Origin: Ancistrus triradiatus
Taxonomy: Eukaryota; Chordata; Actinopteri; Siluriformes; Loricariidae
Direction of reading: 5' to 3'
Length of the DNA stretch: 64,000 nucleotides
Assembly (NCBI GenBank): GCA_025084515.1
Contig: JAJAGP010000761.1
Location: 10,001 to 74,000 of the forward strand
Below, one piece after another: positions 1 to 10,290 of this stretch. Position numbers and translations under genes: made by a program. Position 1 is the stretch's first letter; the number at the start of each line of letters is the position of its first letter. The notes under the pieces are model-generated. The model was given only the letters and a program-made list of their open reading frames with translations, had not been told where the DNA came from and ran no database searches.

Positions 1-289
1 CTCTGCACGATCGCACATGTGCCAGCATTGGTTTGGGCCATTCAAGCAAGTGGCGACAAATGTTTGTAGGGCTATCTAAGCACACCTTTCAGCGCACACT
101 GGTGTCGCATCTTTGGATGTCACCAGCACTCACACGACTTTTTTACTGAGCACTGATATTGCTTAGGGAAAGAGGTAGCTGGCATTCTGTAGAACACCTG
201 TAATGGGCAGTCAGGATGCTGCGCAGTAACCGGTAGGGTCTAGTTGTTAGTGTAGGGCAAGCTAATCGCTAGCGCTCCCAGTTGCCTCT
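1..289. other. Unassigned left edge
   Basis: No long open frame and no repeat that I can name. The segment runs directly into the repeat R copy at 290, so it may be the outer part of that element. Its GC content is higher than most of the window. Confidence 0.3.
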
Positions 290-530
290 CTTCCTCAGCA
301 GTTTTGGCTCACCGCGATCGGGGGAAGTAGCGCACCCCTCGCGTTTTGAAAGGACACCGCATTGACTCAATCAGCCTCGTCCTTTTGCTTTGCATCCTTC
401 TCGTGCTAACGGAAACCACAGAGGAACCATGAGTCATTTTCGCGAACGTTCCGCTCTGGTTCTGTTGCTCTCCGGAGGCGCGGACACGCTCATGCCGTTG
501 GCGCAGTGGAACTTCAGGTACTTCCTTAAG
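290..530 (-). repeat. Repeat R, fragment (LTR-like dispersed repeat)
   Basis: This stretch matches the reverse complement of about 42.70-42.85 kb. Shared blocks include 'gcgatcg', 'gggaagtag', 'tttgaaaggac', 'gactca' and 'tccttttc', in the same order. Both copies are GC-rich against an AT-rich background. The copy at 42 kb has a TG-beginning outer boundary and an 'aggacccaaatgcag' block that reminds me of fish LTR retrotransposons, but I see no coding capacity. Identity as an LTR or leader region is inference. Confidence 0.5.
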
Positions 531-558
531 TTAGGTTTTCGTTTCTTTTTCTGTAGTT

Positions 559-706
559 GCAAGTATAATATTTTTGTCTCATTTCTTTAACTGGGTTCTC
601 TTTATCTACTTGTAGGATTTGTATAAAAATCTGGTGATGTTTTAGGTCAAATTTATGCAGAAATATGGAAAATTCTAAAGGGTTCACAAACTTTCAAGCG
701 CCAATG
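559..706. mobile_element. Tc1/mariner family 1, isolated terminal region
   Basis: A single element end of about 150 bp, with no transposase. It has the same order of blocks as the ends of the complete copies at 1283 and 30158: 'aagtataatatttttgtctc', then 'aactgggttctctttatcta', then 'gatgttttaggtca', ending in the terminal 'ggttcacaaactttcaag' and a TA dinucleotide at 707-708. It could be a solo end left by deletion or recombination. Confidence 0.75.
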
Positions 707-794
707 TAGTAGGGAGGAGTCTGTTATTTCAGAGGATTATAATAAGCTATACAGTATTTCCCTAAATAAGACTGTGTTTGTGTGAGTGCATTTC

Positions 795-816
795 TGTGTG
801 TGTGTGTGTGTGTGTG
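795..816. repeat. (TG)n microsatellite
   Basis: Eleven consecutive TG units. Antisense reading frames across it give a spurious His/Thr-rich peptide. Confidence 0.95.
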
Positions 817-1280
817 ACAGAGAAAGTGAGAATGAGTGATAGGGTGTTAGGGGTGTGCTCTGTGAAGGGCCTCGTTCTCCCCGTTCTTTTTCCCTAGCGT
901 GTGTTGTGCTGTGTTTTATCTTTTTTGTCCTGGCAGCTTTGGCGGCATCGTGTGGCAAAGGAACAGTCCTACCCGAGACGCGCCTTCTCCTACAGCAGCC
1001 AATAGATCGCGGCAACTCTTTTCCTATGCACTTCCAGACCATCAGAGAGCAATCAGCACGCTCTTGTAGCGTGACTGATTGCTGGTTCGTCAGCGTGTAT
1101 ATACCATCTGCTGCTGCATTCTCAAGCCTGCCCTTCCCGGATGATCTACCAGCGCTAATATTAGAACACGACTGAACTTCTCACATTGGCATTGGAGCCC
1201 ACAGCGTACTTCCTCACTGCGCCTTGGATTGGACCGCCACGGATCACCACTCATGGCACCACGAACTCACCACAAGCACA
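817..1280. other. Unassigned, GC-richer segment
   Basis: A 106-codon frame on the plus strand starts at 855, but it has no recognisable domain. The text includes TATA-like 'gtatatacc' at about 1097 and could be part of the same LTR-like material as 290-530. A Tc1 element is inserted at its right end. Confidence 0.25.
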
Positions 1281-2339
1281 TACAGTGGTGCTTGAAAGTT
1301 TGTGAACCCTTTAGAATGTTATATTTTTCTGCATAAATATGATCTAAAACATCATCAGATTTTCACACAAGTCCTTAAAGTAGATAAAGAGAACCCAGTT
1401 AAACAAATGAAACAAAACCTCTAGGATTAGCAGTTAATTTGAAGGTGAAATTAGAGTCAGGTATTTTCAATCAATGGGATGACAATCAGGTGTGAGTGGG
1501 CACCCTGTTTTATTTAAAGAACAGGGATCGATCAAAGTCTGCTCTTCACAGCACATGTTTGTGGAAGTGTATCATGGCACGGACAAAGGAGATTTCTGAG
1601 GACCTCAGAAAAAGAAGTTGACGCTCATCAGGTTGGAAAAGGTTTACAAACCACATCTCTAAAGAGTTTTGGGACTCCACCAATCCACAGTCAGACAGAT
1701 TGTGTACAAATGGAGGAAATTCAAGACCATTGGTACCCTCCCCCGGGAGTGGTCGACCAATAAAGATCACTCCAAGAGCAAGACGTGTAATAGTTGGAGA
1801 GGTCACAAAGGACCCCGGGGTAACTTCTAAGCAACTGAAGCCCTCTCTCCACATTGGCTAATGTTAATGCTCATGAGTCAACCATCAGAAGAACACTGAA
1901 CAACAGTGGTGTGCATGGCAGGGTTGTAAGGAGAATGTCACTGCTCTCCAAAACAAAGATTGCTGCTCATCTGCAGTTTTGCTAAAGATCATGTGGGACA
2001 AGCCAGAAGGCTACTGGAAGAAAGTTTTGTGGATAGATGAGCCAAAACAGAACTTTTTGGTTTAAAAGAAAATCCTTTATGTTTGGAGAATCTTATCTCA
2101 TATGTGAAACATTGGTGGTGGTAGTATCATCATGGTTTAGGTCTGTTTTTGCAGCATTTGGGCCAGGACGGCTTGACATCATTTGATGGAACAATGAATT
2201 CTGAATTATATCAGAGAATTCTAAAGGAAAATGTCAGGACATCTGTCCATGAAACTGAAATTACAAGAGAAGGTGGGTTTATGCAGCAAAAACAACAACC
2301 CTAAGCCACAAGTCGTTCTACCAAAGAATGGTTAAAGAA

Positions 2340-2452
2340 ACATCTTGATGCATGCTCAATAATCCAGGCAAGAAAATCCCAGAAGTGAATCTGTTCCTCT
2401 GGACATAGATTTTGTAAAAATCTATGTCCAGAGGAACAGATTCAACTTCTGG
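2340..2452. mobile_element. Penelope-like fragment with inverted repeat, flanked by 14-bp TSD
   Basis: This 113-bp insert sits inside the Tc1 copy. It is flanked by the direct repeat GAATGGTTAAAGAA at 2326-2339 and 2453-2466. The first half ('gcatgctcaataatccagg' onward) matches the reverse complement of the element end at 62.97-63.02 kb. From about 2380 it folds back: 'tctgttcctctggacataga' is followed after a few bases by its near-perfect reverse complement, giving a hairpin with arms of about 35 bp. Inverted duplication and a target-site duplication together fit a truncated Penelope-type retrotransposon. The link to that class rests on the coding remnant at 62.65 kb. Confidence 0.65.
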
Positions 2453-2486
2453 GAATGGTTAAAGAAGAATAAAGTTAATGTTTTGG

Positions 2487-2648
2487 AATGACCTGTTTCG
2501 GTTCGCCATATTAAAAACCAGGCGAACCGTGAAAAATAAAAATATAACGGTTTTTAGGACCCAAATGCAGTTAGTGAACCAAATTATAATTAAAAGAAAA
2601 GAAAAGAAAATAAACAATAAAATAAACCACAAAAGAAAGCAACTTCAG
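2487..2648 (+). repeat. Repeat R, fragment inserted in Tc1
   Basis: The text between the transposase remnant and the Tc1 3' region is foreign to Tc1. It matches 42.33-42.43 kb: 'cgccatattaaaa', 'ccaggcgaaccgtgaaaa', 'ggttttaggacccaaatgca' in order. The tail is A-rich with GAAAA/AATAAA units. The equivalent Tc1 sequence (compare 25920-26020) is missing, so insertion was accompanied by deletion. Confidence 0.65.
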
Positions 2649-2980
2649 GTCTGTATAGAGGAATGGGCTAAAATTCCTCCAAGCCGGTGTGCAGGACTGA
2701 TCAACAGTTACAGGAAACATTAGTTGCAGTTATTGCTGCACAGGGGGGTCACACCAGATACTGAAAGCAAATGTTCACATACATTTGCCACTCAATGTAA
2801 TATTGGATTATTTTCCTCAATAACTAAATGACCAAGTATAATATTTTTGTCTCATTTGTTTAACTGGGTTCTCTTTATCTACTTTATGACTTGTGTGAAA
2901 ATCTGATGATGTTTTAGGTCATTTTTATGCAGACATATAGTAAATTCTGAAGGGTTCACAAACTTTCAGGCACCACTGTA

Positions 2981-4450
2981 TATGTATGTTCTTATTTATA
3001 TGTGACTGAATCCCACAGCTGCATCTGTTTTGCTCTGCAGTCAATTTTTTCACCTTACAGTTAAGGGCTAGTTCAGTTACTCTGTAAGGGCGTTCATTAA
3101 GGAAGTGGAGCAATGCCATTAATGCCATAACAAGCTTTTGCCAGGAGCACGCTCACCGTCTCTATAGCAGTAATGGGCTCTGTTAGAAGCTAGCCAGGTC
3201 TCGAGTACTAACAGGATCATGGACGCTCTTAATGACCACCCGGCCGTGATAGTCTTACACATTCTCACAGTGCTGCTGGCCTGAGCGTGCAGGATTAAAA
3301 CGGGCAATTAGTTGCATGGCCACCAAGTGCCATTACTGTCTAGCACACTGTCATCAGCTTTCATTATAACACCCATGTTACGCCGGACCGCCAATTAGGA
3401 CACATCCAATGGACCCTATCTATTTGTCTAAGAGAATTTCACTCTCCAAATGGACAATTTGAAAAAAGGCTCTTGTTGCAATGCAGGAAAAGGCATACTA
3501 GCAAAATGGAGAGAAGACAGAAGAGAATATGATTCACATACAGATGGGAAATGTAAAGACACTAGCAAAGATGCTGAAAGTATCTCAGGAGTATGGATCC
3601 TAAATGGTAGGTGATGGAGAGAAGGAAGCCGGAACTTTATTTTTCTGCTGCAGTGGCTGAACCTCAGCTTCATCCATGCCTAATCTCTCTGATGAAAGCA
3701 GGAGCAGATTGACACCTTGAGCAAGTAAGAAGGCAGAAATGTGAAGGCAGCAGCTGGCTTTGCCGTGTTTCTCTCAGTAAGCACCCTTCACGTAATCCCC
3801 ACACTGTTCGAAAGCAGTTGGATGGAACCATTATTATTACTTAGGTGATTTTTATAGGGGGTGCAGTGGGTGCACTTACACTTGGTACTGTTGGGATATA
3901 TCCCATTAAAAAAATACATTTAGGTGCTGTGCCAAACCGCTTTCCTGTATTAGCTATTCTTGCCTTTCACCCAGTGTTATAGGGATATGCTCCAGAACCA
4001 CCATGGCATGGATTATGATGAAGCAGCTACTGAAGATGAATAAAAGACTTTTTAACTTGCAATTTAAGAAATTTACTGTTTCTACCCTCAGACATTTAAG
4101 TGAATATGTCAATAGACATGACATTACCTATGTGCCATACATTCTTAGCACGTAGGTTTCTTTCAGTGGTTGGGACTGTCACCTTAAATAATGCACAAAC
4201 AAATTTGACCCATAGAAGATAAAAAAAAGAACTGATAATTAAAATAAAATTTAATAATTCAAAGTCTGAATATTATGCTTTTTTCATTATAATTCATTTA
4301 CTTTGAGTAATTGAGTAATGAATAAGTGTTTTTATTTTTAGTGCAATATTTCTCATGACTTTTCTTAAAAAACACAACACACTGAGAGAGAATTAAAGCC
4401 CAGAATGGTAAAATAGAAGCTGTATTTTTAGAGCTGTTTCATGGAATAGG
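2981..4450. other. No gene seen
   Basis: An AT-rich stretch with short chance frames only, such as a 62-codon antisense frame at 3119-3307 and an 81-codon one at 3428-3673. Neither shows recognisable domains or splice logic. I recognise no mobile element ends. Confidence 0.6.
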
Positions 4451-4459
4451 TTCTAACAT

Positions 4460-4785
4460 TCATTCATTCATTCATTCATTCATTCACTCTCTTACCCACT
4501 TAATCCTGAGCAGGGTTGCAGGAGGCATAGGGCACATAGACAGGGTGCCAATCCGTCATAGGGCGCACACACACACTCACACTAGGGGCGCTTTAGAGAC
4601 ACCAGATAACCTAACATACATGCCTTTTGACTGTGGGAGGAAACTGGAGTACACCCACGTGAACACAGGGAGGACATGCAGACTTCACACAGAAAGGACC
4701 CAGACCACCTCACCTGGGATTGAACCCAGGACCTTCTTGCTGTGAGGTGACAGTGCTACCCACCGAGTCACTCTACCACCTTAAT
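4460..4785 (-). mobile_element. SINE-A (tRNA head, L2-like ATGA tail)
   Basis: Read on the minus strand, the element has a tRNA-like head with B-box-like text ('gggttcaatccca', about 4715-4727). A body follows containing the conserved 'ctgtgggaggaaac' block, and it ends in a (TGAA)n tail, visible on plus as 'cattcattcattc' from 4460. A 9-bp target-site duplication TTCTAACAT lies at 4451-4459 and 4786-4794. The tail type suggests mobilisation by an L2-clade LINE. Family names such as Mermaid may apply, but I did not verify this. Confidence 0.8.
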
Positions 4786-4794
4786 TTCTAACAT

Positions 4795-6812
4795 ATTTAG
4801 TTTTATTTATGTTTCCCAAAAAGTAATCAACAATCATACTTGATTTTCATCACTTTTATTGGAATCACCTGACTTTGTTGTCACCTTCAAATTAACTGCT
4901 AATCCCAGAGGTTCACATACTTACCCCTCTGAGCATTTATAGAGGCACTTGAAGAAAGAGAAAGCCAAGCAGCCAGCAACATCCTGATTATTCAAGGTGC
5001 ATGAGATGATTTGGTGTAAACAAGGTTACTGAGAATGAAGCATGGCTTGACCGTCCTCACTTCTCAGACAAATAATGACACATATCACAACTATACCTGC
5101 ACACAAGTGGTTGAATAAACTCCCCCTGGCAGTCTGAAAGAGTCTCCCGTTGTCTTCAACTGGCAATTGAAGATCTAACTCTTCATTTAATGTTTGAGTA
5201 AAGACCGACTTTGCTCTAACAAGTACAATACTTTTTACATTCCGTGAGTCAACATTCATTTTCCTCTCCAGGGGACGTTAACTATTTTTTTTTTCTTTTT
5301 TAATAGTACCTTTTAAAAGTATATTATATTATAATTGTCACACAGATCTAGTTCTAGAGGATCTAGAGATCTAGAGGAGAGACAGTAAACAAGACAAAAA
5401 TAATAATTTTAAAAACCTGTTCACATTCCTGTTCTTATTCTTATTAATACTGTACTTAATTGGTTCCAGAAAGCTTTTTGAATTCGTGTTTGTTTGAAGT
5501 TGGAATCCAGTTACATCCTGCGACTGGGTCTTATGCATACAGGGTGTACAAGTCTGAATTTTTTTGCTTAAATTTGGGGACCAAAAAAATTTGAACGGAC
5601 CATTTGACATCCAAATTGGTAGAATAAAGAAGCGTCTGAATTCCGATATTCCACTGTATTAGTCTGTTTTACCTACGTCAGCCCCTAAAAGGATTCAATG
5701 AAATAATGTTCTTGGGTCATAGATTATTGTGCTAGTATTTCCACTAAGGGGTACGTGTATACATCCCACAAAAAAAGGGTGTATATCAAATTCTATAAAT
5801 GTGAAGAAAAAAGACACTAAATACAGGGAACAGTGATAAATCATATGAGGTAAAATGATATTAATGGGAATACTCATTGCAGACAAGGAAAATTGAAACT
5901 GAAATGACATTTTTCTACCCTAATTGAATTTATGTCAGGCATGAAAGGCTTGCTAACTGTGAATACTAACTGAGTCAATGCTGCTGGAAATGTTGTTGTT
6001 ACAACCCTGCCTCAGAGAAGCCCAAATTGATCTCCCTCGTCCCTAATGTTAGTTCAAATTAGGTCCTAAATCCATAGTCAGGGTGTGAGTTCTGGTTTCC
6101 TGTTTTTCCACTGATTTCCTGGTCTGCAAATGCATTAGCTGTGGTGATATGTGGCTCATTTGGATCCCTCACCTAGCTAAATCTGCTTGTGGATTTGAAA
6201 AACTCTATTTGTGTGGATGTGTTAGCTCAGCTGAAGAGCTGAAGCAACTTTGCCAAAAATGAGGAACTGCAAATGCCAAGGAAAGCCGTTCTCATTATTC
6301 TTCCCACAAGTCTTACCCTTACAGCAGGAGCGAAGCAGGGGGGCATCAGAGATGTGATGTAATCAGAGCCTGCACAAAATCGAGTTCCACTGACCGTATA
6401 ATTCATGAACTGCATATCGACGACTGCTATCAAAAGCAATTCCACTTATTTATGAGGGGTTTCACACGGTAGTTTACATGGACTCAAGCTCCACTTTATG
6501 AGCAAGGAAAATGGAAGGAAGGCCATGAAATCAGAAAGAGCAAGGAGAAGCCATTCAGTTTAAGTGCAGCCCTCCATCTGTAACCAATCAAAAAACAAAC
6601 AAACAAACCAAAAAAACCACAAACAGGTGGATATAGACTTCTTACTACATAAAGGACCATAAAGTCTGGATAATACAATCAGTCTAAGACAGCTGCTCTA
6701 TGTGTTTACACCTTCACAAAATATTAATGGCTTGTCACGTGTAATGGACTGAGAAGCATCTACTCTCCATCTAGAATTATTCCATTTACTCTGATCATAA
6801 TCTGGTCATATA
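4795..6812. other. No gene seen; minor Tc1 scrap
   Basis: About 4878-4930 repeats the 'caaattaactgctaatcc' and 'gaggttcacatacttc' blocks of family 1 Tc1, a short scrap. At 5340-5385 there is a cluster of 'ctagag/gatctag' words. At 5500-5650 an unplaced repeat-like text ('ggggaccaaaaaaa') occurs. The remaining frames (up to 79 codons) look like chance. Confidence 0.5.
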
Positions 6813-7088
6813 CACTCACTGGCCACTTTATTAAGCATGTAGACATGGTCAAGATGACCGACAGGGAAGAAAGGTGATTTAAGTGATGTACGAGTGTACA
6901 GTACGTGGCATGGATGTTGATGCTATGAATATGTCGGAAACTGCTGATCTGATGGGATATTCACACCAACAAATCTACAGCAGATGCTACCATGTGGACC
7001 AAAATCTTTGAGGAGCGTTTCCAGCACCTTGTTGAATTTATCCCATGAATAATTAAGGCAGGTTTGAAGGCAAAGTGTCCAGTGAGTT
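6813..7088. mobile_element. Internally deleted Tc1-like element (MITE-like)
   Basis: Terminal repeats: left 'cactcactggccactttatt', right 'aaagtgtccagtgagtt', which is its approximate reverse complement. TA flanks lie at 6811-6812 and 7089-7090. Inside are a short N-terminal transposase-coding remnant ('gatgggatattcacacc', helix-turn-helix region) and then, after a jump, the C-terminal remnant 'cagcaccttgttgaat'. The middle of the transposase is missing. I recognise the remnants as the Tc1-like family whose ends read 'actcactggccactttatta'. Confidence 0.65.
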
Positions 7089-7191
7089 TAGATTTCAGAT
7101 ATTGAACGAAAGTACAGTTTTTATTAAATGTTCGTCAAAGATTTTTGAAGTCTGAAAATGTCTAACATTTGAATTTCTGAAATTATTTATA

Positions 7192-7310
7192 TTGTGTCTG
7201 GCATACTTTCATCATCACGATACTTTAAAGATGCTCTGGCACATCACAAAGGACTTCATGATTGTTTTTGGGCTTGTTTTGGAGGTGCTGACACACAGTC
7301 CTCTCATACA
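7192..7310. repeat. Dispersed repeat fragment shared with 28.94-29.06 kb
   Basis: The words 'gcacatcacaaaggacttca' and 'gctgacacacagtcc' have close counterparts at 28990-29060 ('gcacagcacaatggacttca', 'gctaacacacagccc') in the same order. No coding meaning is apparent. It is likely a decayed DNA transposon derivative. Confidence 0.45.
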
Positions 7311-7396
7311 CTTTATAATAAATGTACTGATTATGCAATGCACTGCTTTTCGGTTTATCGTGCTGCACATTTTCTTGTCATATTTTATATGACCAG

Positions 7397-7553
7397 ATTT
7401 TGGGTATCTGATACCAATCCCTACAGTCATTATTCCAACCAAAAAGTTTATATCCTACCAAAAACATGCAAAGACATTCAGGCTACTCTTGCCTTTGATA
7501 AAGTCATTGTTTATGACTCTGGGCAAAAGCTGGATCCATGGAAGTATGGAAAG
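7397..7553 (+). pseudogene. Possible orphan exon, unknown protein
   Basis: A 157-nt stretch lies between a plausible acceptor (pyrimidine-rich 'ttttcttgtcatatttt' then 'gaccag') and a plausible donor ('AAG|GTAAAA' at 7553/7554). It stays open and encodes a hydrophilic segment including VYILPKTCKDIQ and KLDPWKYGK. The amino-acid composition looks more protein-like than neighbouring chance frames. I cannot assign a family. No matching exons are seen within 5 kb on either side, so it could be a relic, an exon of a gene extending past unrecognised exons, or chance. Confidence 0.2.
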
Positions 7554-8156
7554 GTAAAACCCATTTGCTGCAATACAAAGTTTGCACAAAATTGTCTCTC
7601 TCTGCATGTGTGGGTGCTTTGTGTCATGCTTCATGTCTCCGCTTTGTGTTTCTTTGAAACTTATTTGAAACTCTGATGACACTGATTGTGCACTGATTGT
7701 GAGGTAAATTCTCATGGAAGGTAGAAAGGATGACATTTGCTGTATACAAGCTCCAGTTGGGGTGAGCAGGGGTGTTGTGATAGGAACAATGATTGTGCTG
7801 TCACACGATTAGGTCTACAGGGTCACCTTCTGCCACCTTATGATGTTAACTGTGAAAGACTTGGATGGCATGGTCTGGTCTCAGTGAAGCAGACAACCTT
7901 GCCTTTAACATACAGTAATTCATGTAGAAATGCGTTTTGACACATGCTTTAACACCCGAGTTGGACACTCTGTAGTAATCGAACACAAGCTGAGGCAAAA
8001 TGAGCTCGACAACAGTGTTCAGTGCATTTGATTTTTTTTTGGCCTACCTCTGCTTGCTCTTACCCTGATTATCCGCTTTTACCTTTTGGATTTCAAATGC
8101 TGGTTATATATAGCTTTTGTGACTTGTGACTTCAGGGTTGTCTGTGGTAATGGGCA

Positions 8157-8372
8157 TTGTTTCCTATGTACACCCCTCCCTTTACCTATTCTGGCATTCC
8201 AACCCTAAACTGGGACATAACACAATATTGTAATTGTAGTTTTGAAGACTTTATCATCCATAGCTTCCTAGTGAATCCCATAACCACTTCTGTAAACATG
8301 TCAATTTCATCAGGGCTTTCTCGGAACATGTCTGCATAATCAAATGCATCCTGTAAATGTGCCACCAACTGG
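8157..8372 (-). pseudogene. LINE fragment (endonuclease-RT linker region)
   Basis: On the minus strand this encodes a peptide with LQDAFDYADMFRES and MFTEVVMGF. It resembles the spacer between the endonuclease and reverse transcriptase domains of fish L2/Rex-type LINE proteins, where a 'W..FR......Y...V..FI.K' pattern is usual. It is cut at its upstream end by a Tc1 family 2 insertion. Family-level identification is from memory of the pattern. Confidence 0.5.
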
Positions 8373-8793
8373 TGCAGGTCTATAATTTTCTTCCTGGTGA
8401 CCTTCGACAGATCTTCGACCTTGGCCATGGTTGAGTTTGGAGTCTGACTGTTTGAGGCTGTGGACAGATGTCTTTTATACAGATAACGAGGTCAAACAGG
8501 TGCCGTTAATACAGGTAACGAGTGGATGACAGAAGAGCTTCTAAAAGGAGAAGTTACAGGTCTGTGAGAGCCAGAAATCTTGCTTGTTTGTGGGTGACCA
8601 AATACTTATTTTCCGCCATGATCTACAATTAAATTCTTAAAAAATCGTACAATGTAATTTCCTGGATTTTTTTTCTCATTTTGTCTCTCATAGTTGAAGT
8701 GTACCTATGATGAAAATTACAGACCTCTGTCATCTTTCTAAGGAGGAGAACTTGCAAAATCAGTGGCTGACTAAATACTTTTTTGCCCCACTG
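8373..8793 (-). mobile_element. Tc1/mariner family 2, 5' part only
   Basis: The right boundary 'ttttttgccccactg' is followed by TA at 8794-8795. It carries the terminal region with 'agtggctgactaaatac' and the first codons of a transposase on the minus strand (start MAKVEDLSK, then TRKKIIDLHQ at 8428-8371). It aligns with 12769-13124 of the fuller copy. The rest of the element is absent; the junction at 8372/8373 passes straight into LINE sequence. Confidence 0.8.
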
Positions 8794-8799
8794 TATGTG

Positions 8800-9339
8800 T
8801 TCACCTGGGGTGGAATATAAATGGCACTTATTGTGAGGTTAATTCTCATGGAAGTTAGAAAGGGTGACATAGTTCAGCCAAGTCTCAGTGAAGCAGACAA
8901 CCCTACCTTTAATATAGCTTACCTGGTTCTTCATTGACTGGATGCAATATGCAAGGCTTAAGGTGTGCTTGGGCCCTCAGCTTTTTCTTTATAAGCCCAC
9001 TCTTTTTCCTCGTGGTCACTACTTTAAGCCCTTAACCAGGACATCACCTCAACCTATTCTTTCATTAAATTTCTTATACATTTAATTCGATTTACTTAGA
9101 CAAAATAATACAACATATGGACTCTCGGCACTACACCCACCCAGACAATTCTCCTGTCAACACCCCTGTCAATCATCAAACTTACAAATACATTTCAATA
9201 TTTACTGTCTTTTAGCTGTCTATTATCTGTCCAGTAGTTGTCTGTTAGCTGCCAACCTATGACATATCCTATATTTATAAATTCTTATTATTTTCTATTT
9301 TGCACAGCATTATCTCACCCAATGCTGCATATACTGCAT
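8800..9339. other. No gene seen
   Basis: Contains two copies of 'taattctcatggaag(g/t)tagaaag' separated by about 1.1 kb (7710 and 8840), suggesting a small local duplication. Nothing coding is recognised. Confidence 0.4.
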
Positions 9340-9370
9340 CTATCTATCTATCTATCTATCTATATATCTA

Positions 9371-9431
<61 letters not shown>
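9340..9431. repeat. (CTAT)n(TA)n compound microsatellite
   Basis: Tetranucleotide CTAT units pass into about 28 TA units. Frames across it yield only Tyr/Ile repeats. Confidence 0.97.
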
Positions 9432-9434
<3 letters not shown>

Positions 9435-9559
9435 ATAGGAGAGAGGTCCTCATCCCGTAATCCAAGTCACATTTACTTATAGCTCTTTATCTTTTAAATG
9501 TCTATTTGTGGCATCCTAATATCTTCTTCAACTTCTTATATTATCTATATGAAGTCTTT

Positions 9560-9640
9560 TAAAAATGCATTTCATAAAAAGGCATATCGTTGATGGTTGT
9601 GTATGTGACCAGTAAAATTTGATTTGATTTGGTTTAATAT
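9560..9640 (+). mobile_element. LINE 3' end
   Basis: The text 'gtgtatgtgaccagtaaaat' followed by 'tttgatttgatttggttt' is a typical 3' terminus of fish LINEs of the L2/Rex type (ATTTG-like short tandem tail). No reverse transcriptase is seen upstream, so this is a 5'-truncated copy of unknown length. Confidence 0.5.
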
Positions 9641-10117
9641 TCGATGACTAAAATACATTCATTTAGTCAGAGGGGCAAATACTGTTTACCATTGTGAGCC
9701 TGGTGCGGTCCAGCACTTGCAAAACTCTGCTGATTGAGTGTCTTGGTATATCTGATTGCTGATTGCTCTATGCTGTGCATCATCAATATAGCATATGAGC
9801 AAGACTGTCCGGAAAGAAATAGACAACTGGACATTTTCTGTTCTTCAAAGCACGTCCTATTACTGCAGTGAATGTGAATGAAAGAGGAAGAGATATCTCA
9901 CAACCCCTAATTCATTTTCATTATTCTGCTTTACCTTATAATTAACAAATAAAGCAAAACTGGAGGGCATAAGTAGTGGTAAAATAACATTCAGAACATC
10001 TACTTTCTCTGTTTTCCCAAGTATCCTAATTTATGGGGGATAATGGTTTGGACAGCAGGTTAACGCTGAAAAATACCTGTATCTTTACAGCCAAAATTTG
10101 GATAGCTGGGTTTGACT

Positions 10118-10290
10118 GTAAGTTTAGAGCATTTAGCAGATGTCCTTATGTGGGGCGTCATGCAGTTGAGCTGAGCAGCTGAATATTATGGCCTTGTTCA
10201 AGGACCCAACAGTGGCAGCTTGGTGGAGCTATTCCAACTCACAACCTTTCACTAAGTATTCCAGGGCCTACTGAGCTACCACTACATTCC
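10118..10290 (-). mobile_element. SINE-B (tRNA head), minus orientation, divergent
   Basis: On plus it starts 'gagcatttagcagatgtcct' and continues with 'gttcaaggacccaacagtgg', the conserved SINE-B core also seen at 33.09, 48.49 and 51.46 kb. The tRNA-like head would be near 10240-10290 ('gggcctactgagctacca') and is poorly preserved. Confidence 0.65.

Larger units (their letters stand above)
1283..2978 (+). mobile_element. Tc1/mariner family 1, copy 1 (broken, with nested insertions)
   Basis: The element is bounded by 'cagtggtgcttgaaagtttg' at the left and its reverse complement 'caggcaccactg' at the right. TA dinucleotides lie at 1281-1282 and 2979-2980, as expected for Tc1 insertion. Transposase remnants read left to right between about 1560 and 2750: a helix-turn-helix region near 1570-1850 and the block before the first catalytic Asp near 2030. 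All are broken by stops and small indels. Two foreign segments lie inside (2340-2452 and 2487-2648), so the copy is long for the family despite internal loss. It cannot encode an active transposase. Confidence 0.9.

Noticed and set aside
7194..7676. Single-exon 160-codon gene
   Set aside because: The first 200 nt are part of a dispersed repeat shared with 28.99-29.06 kb; only the central 157 nt could be exonic.
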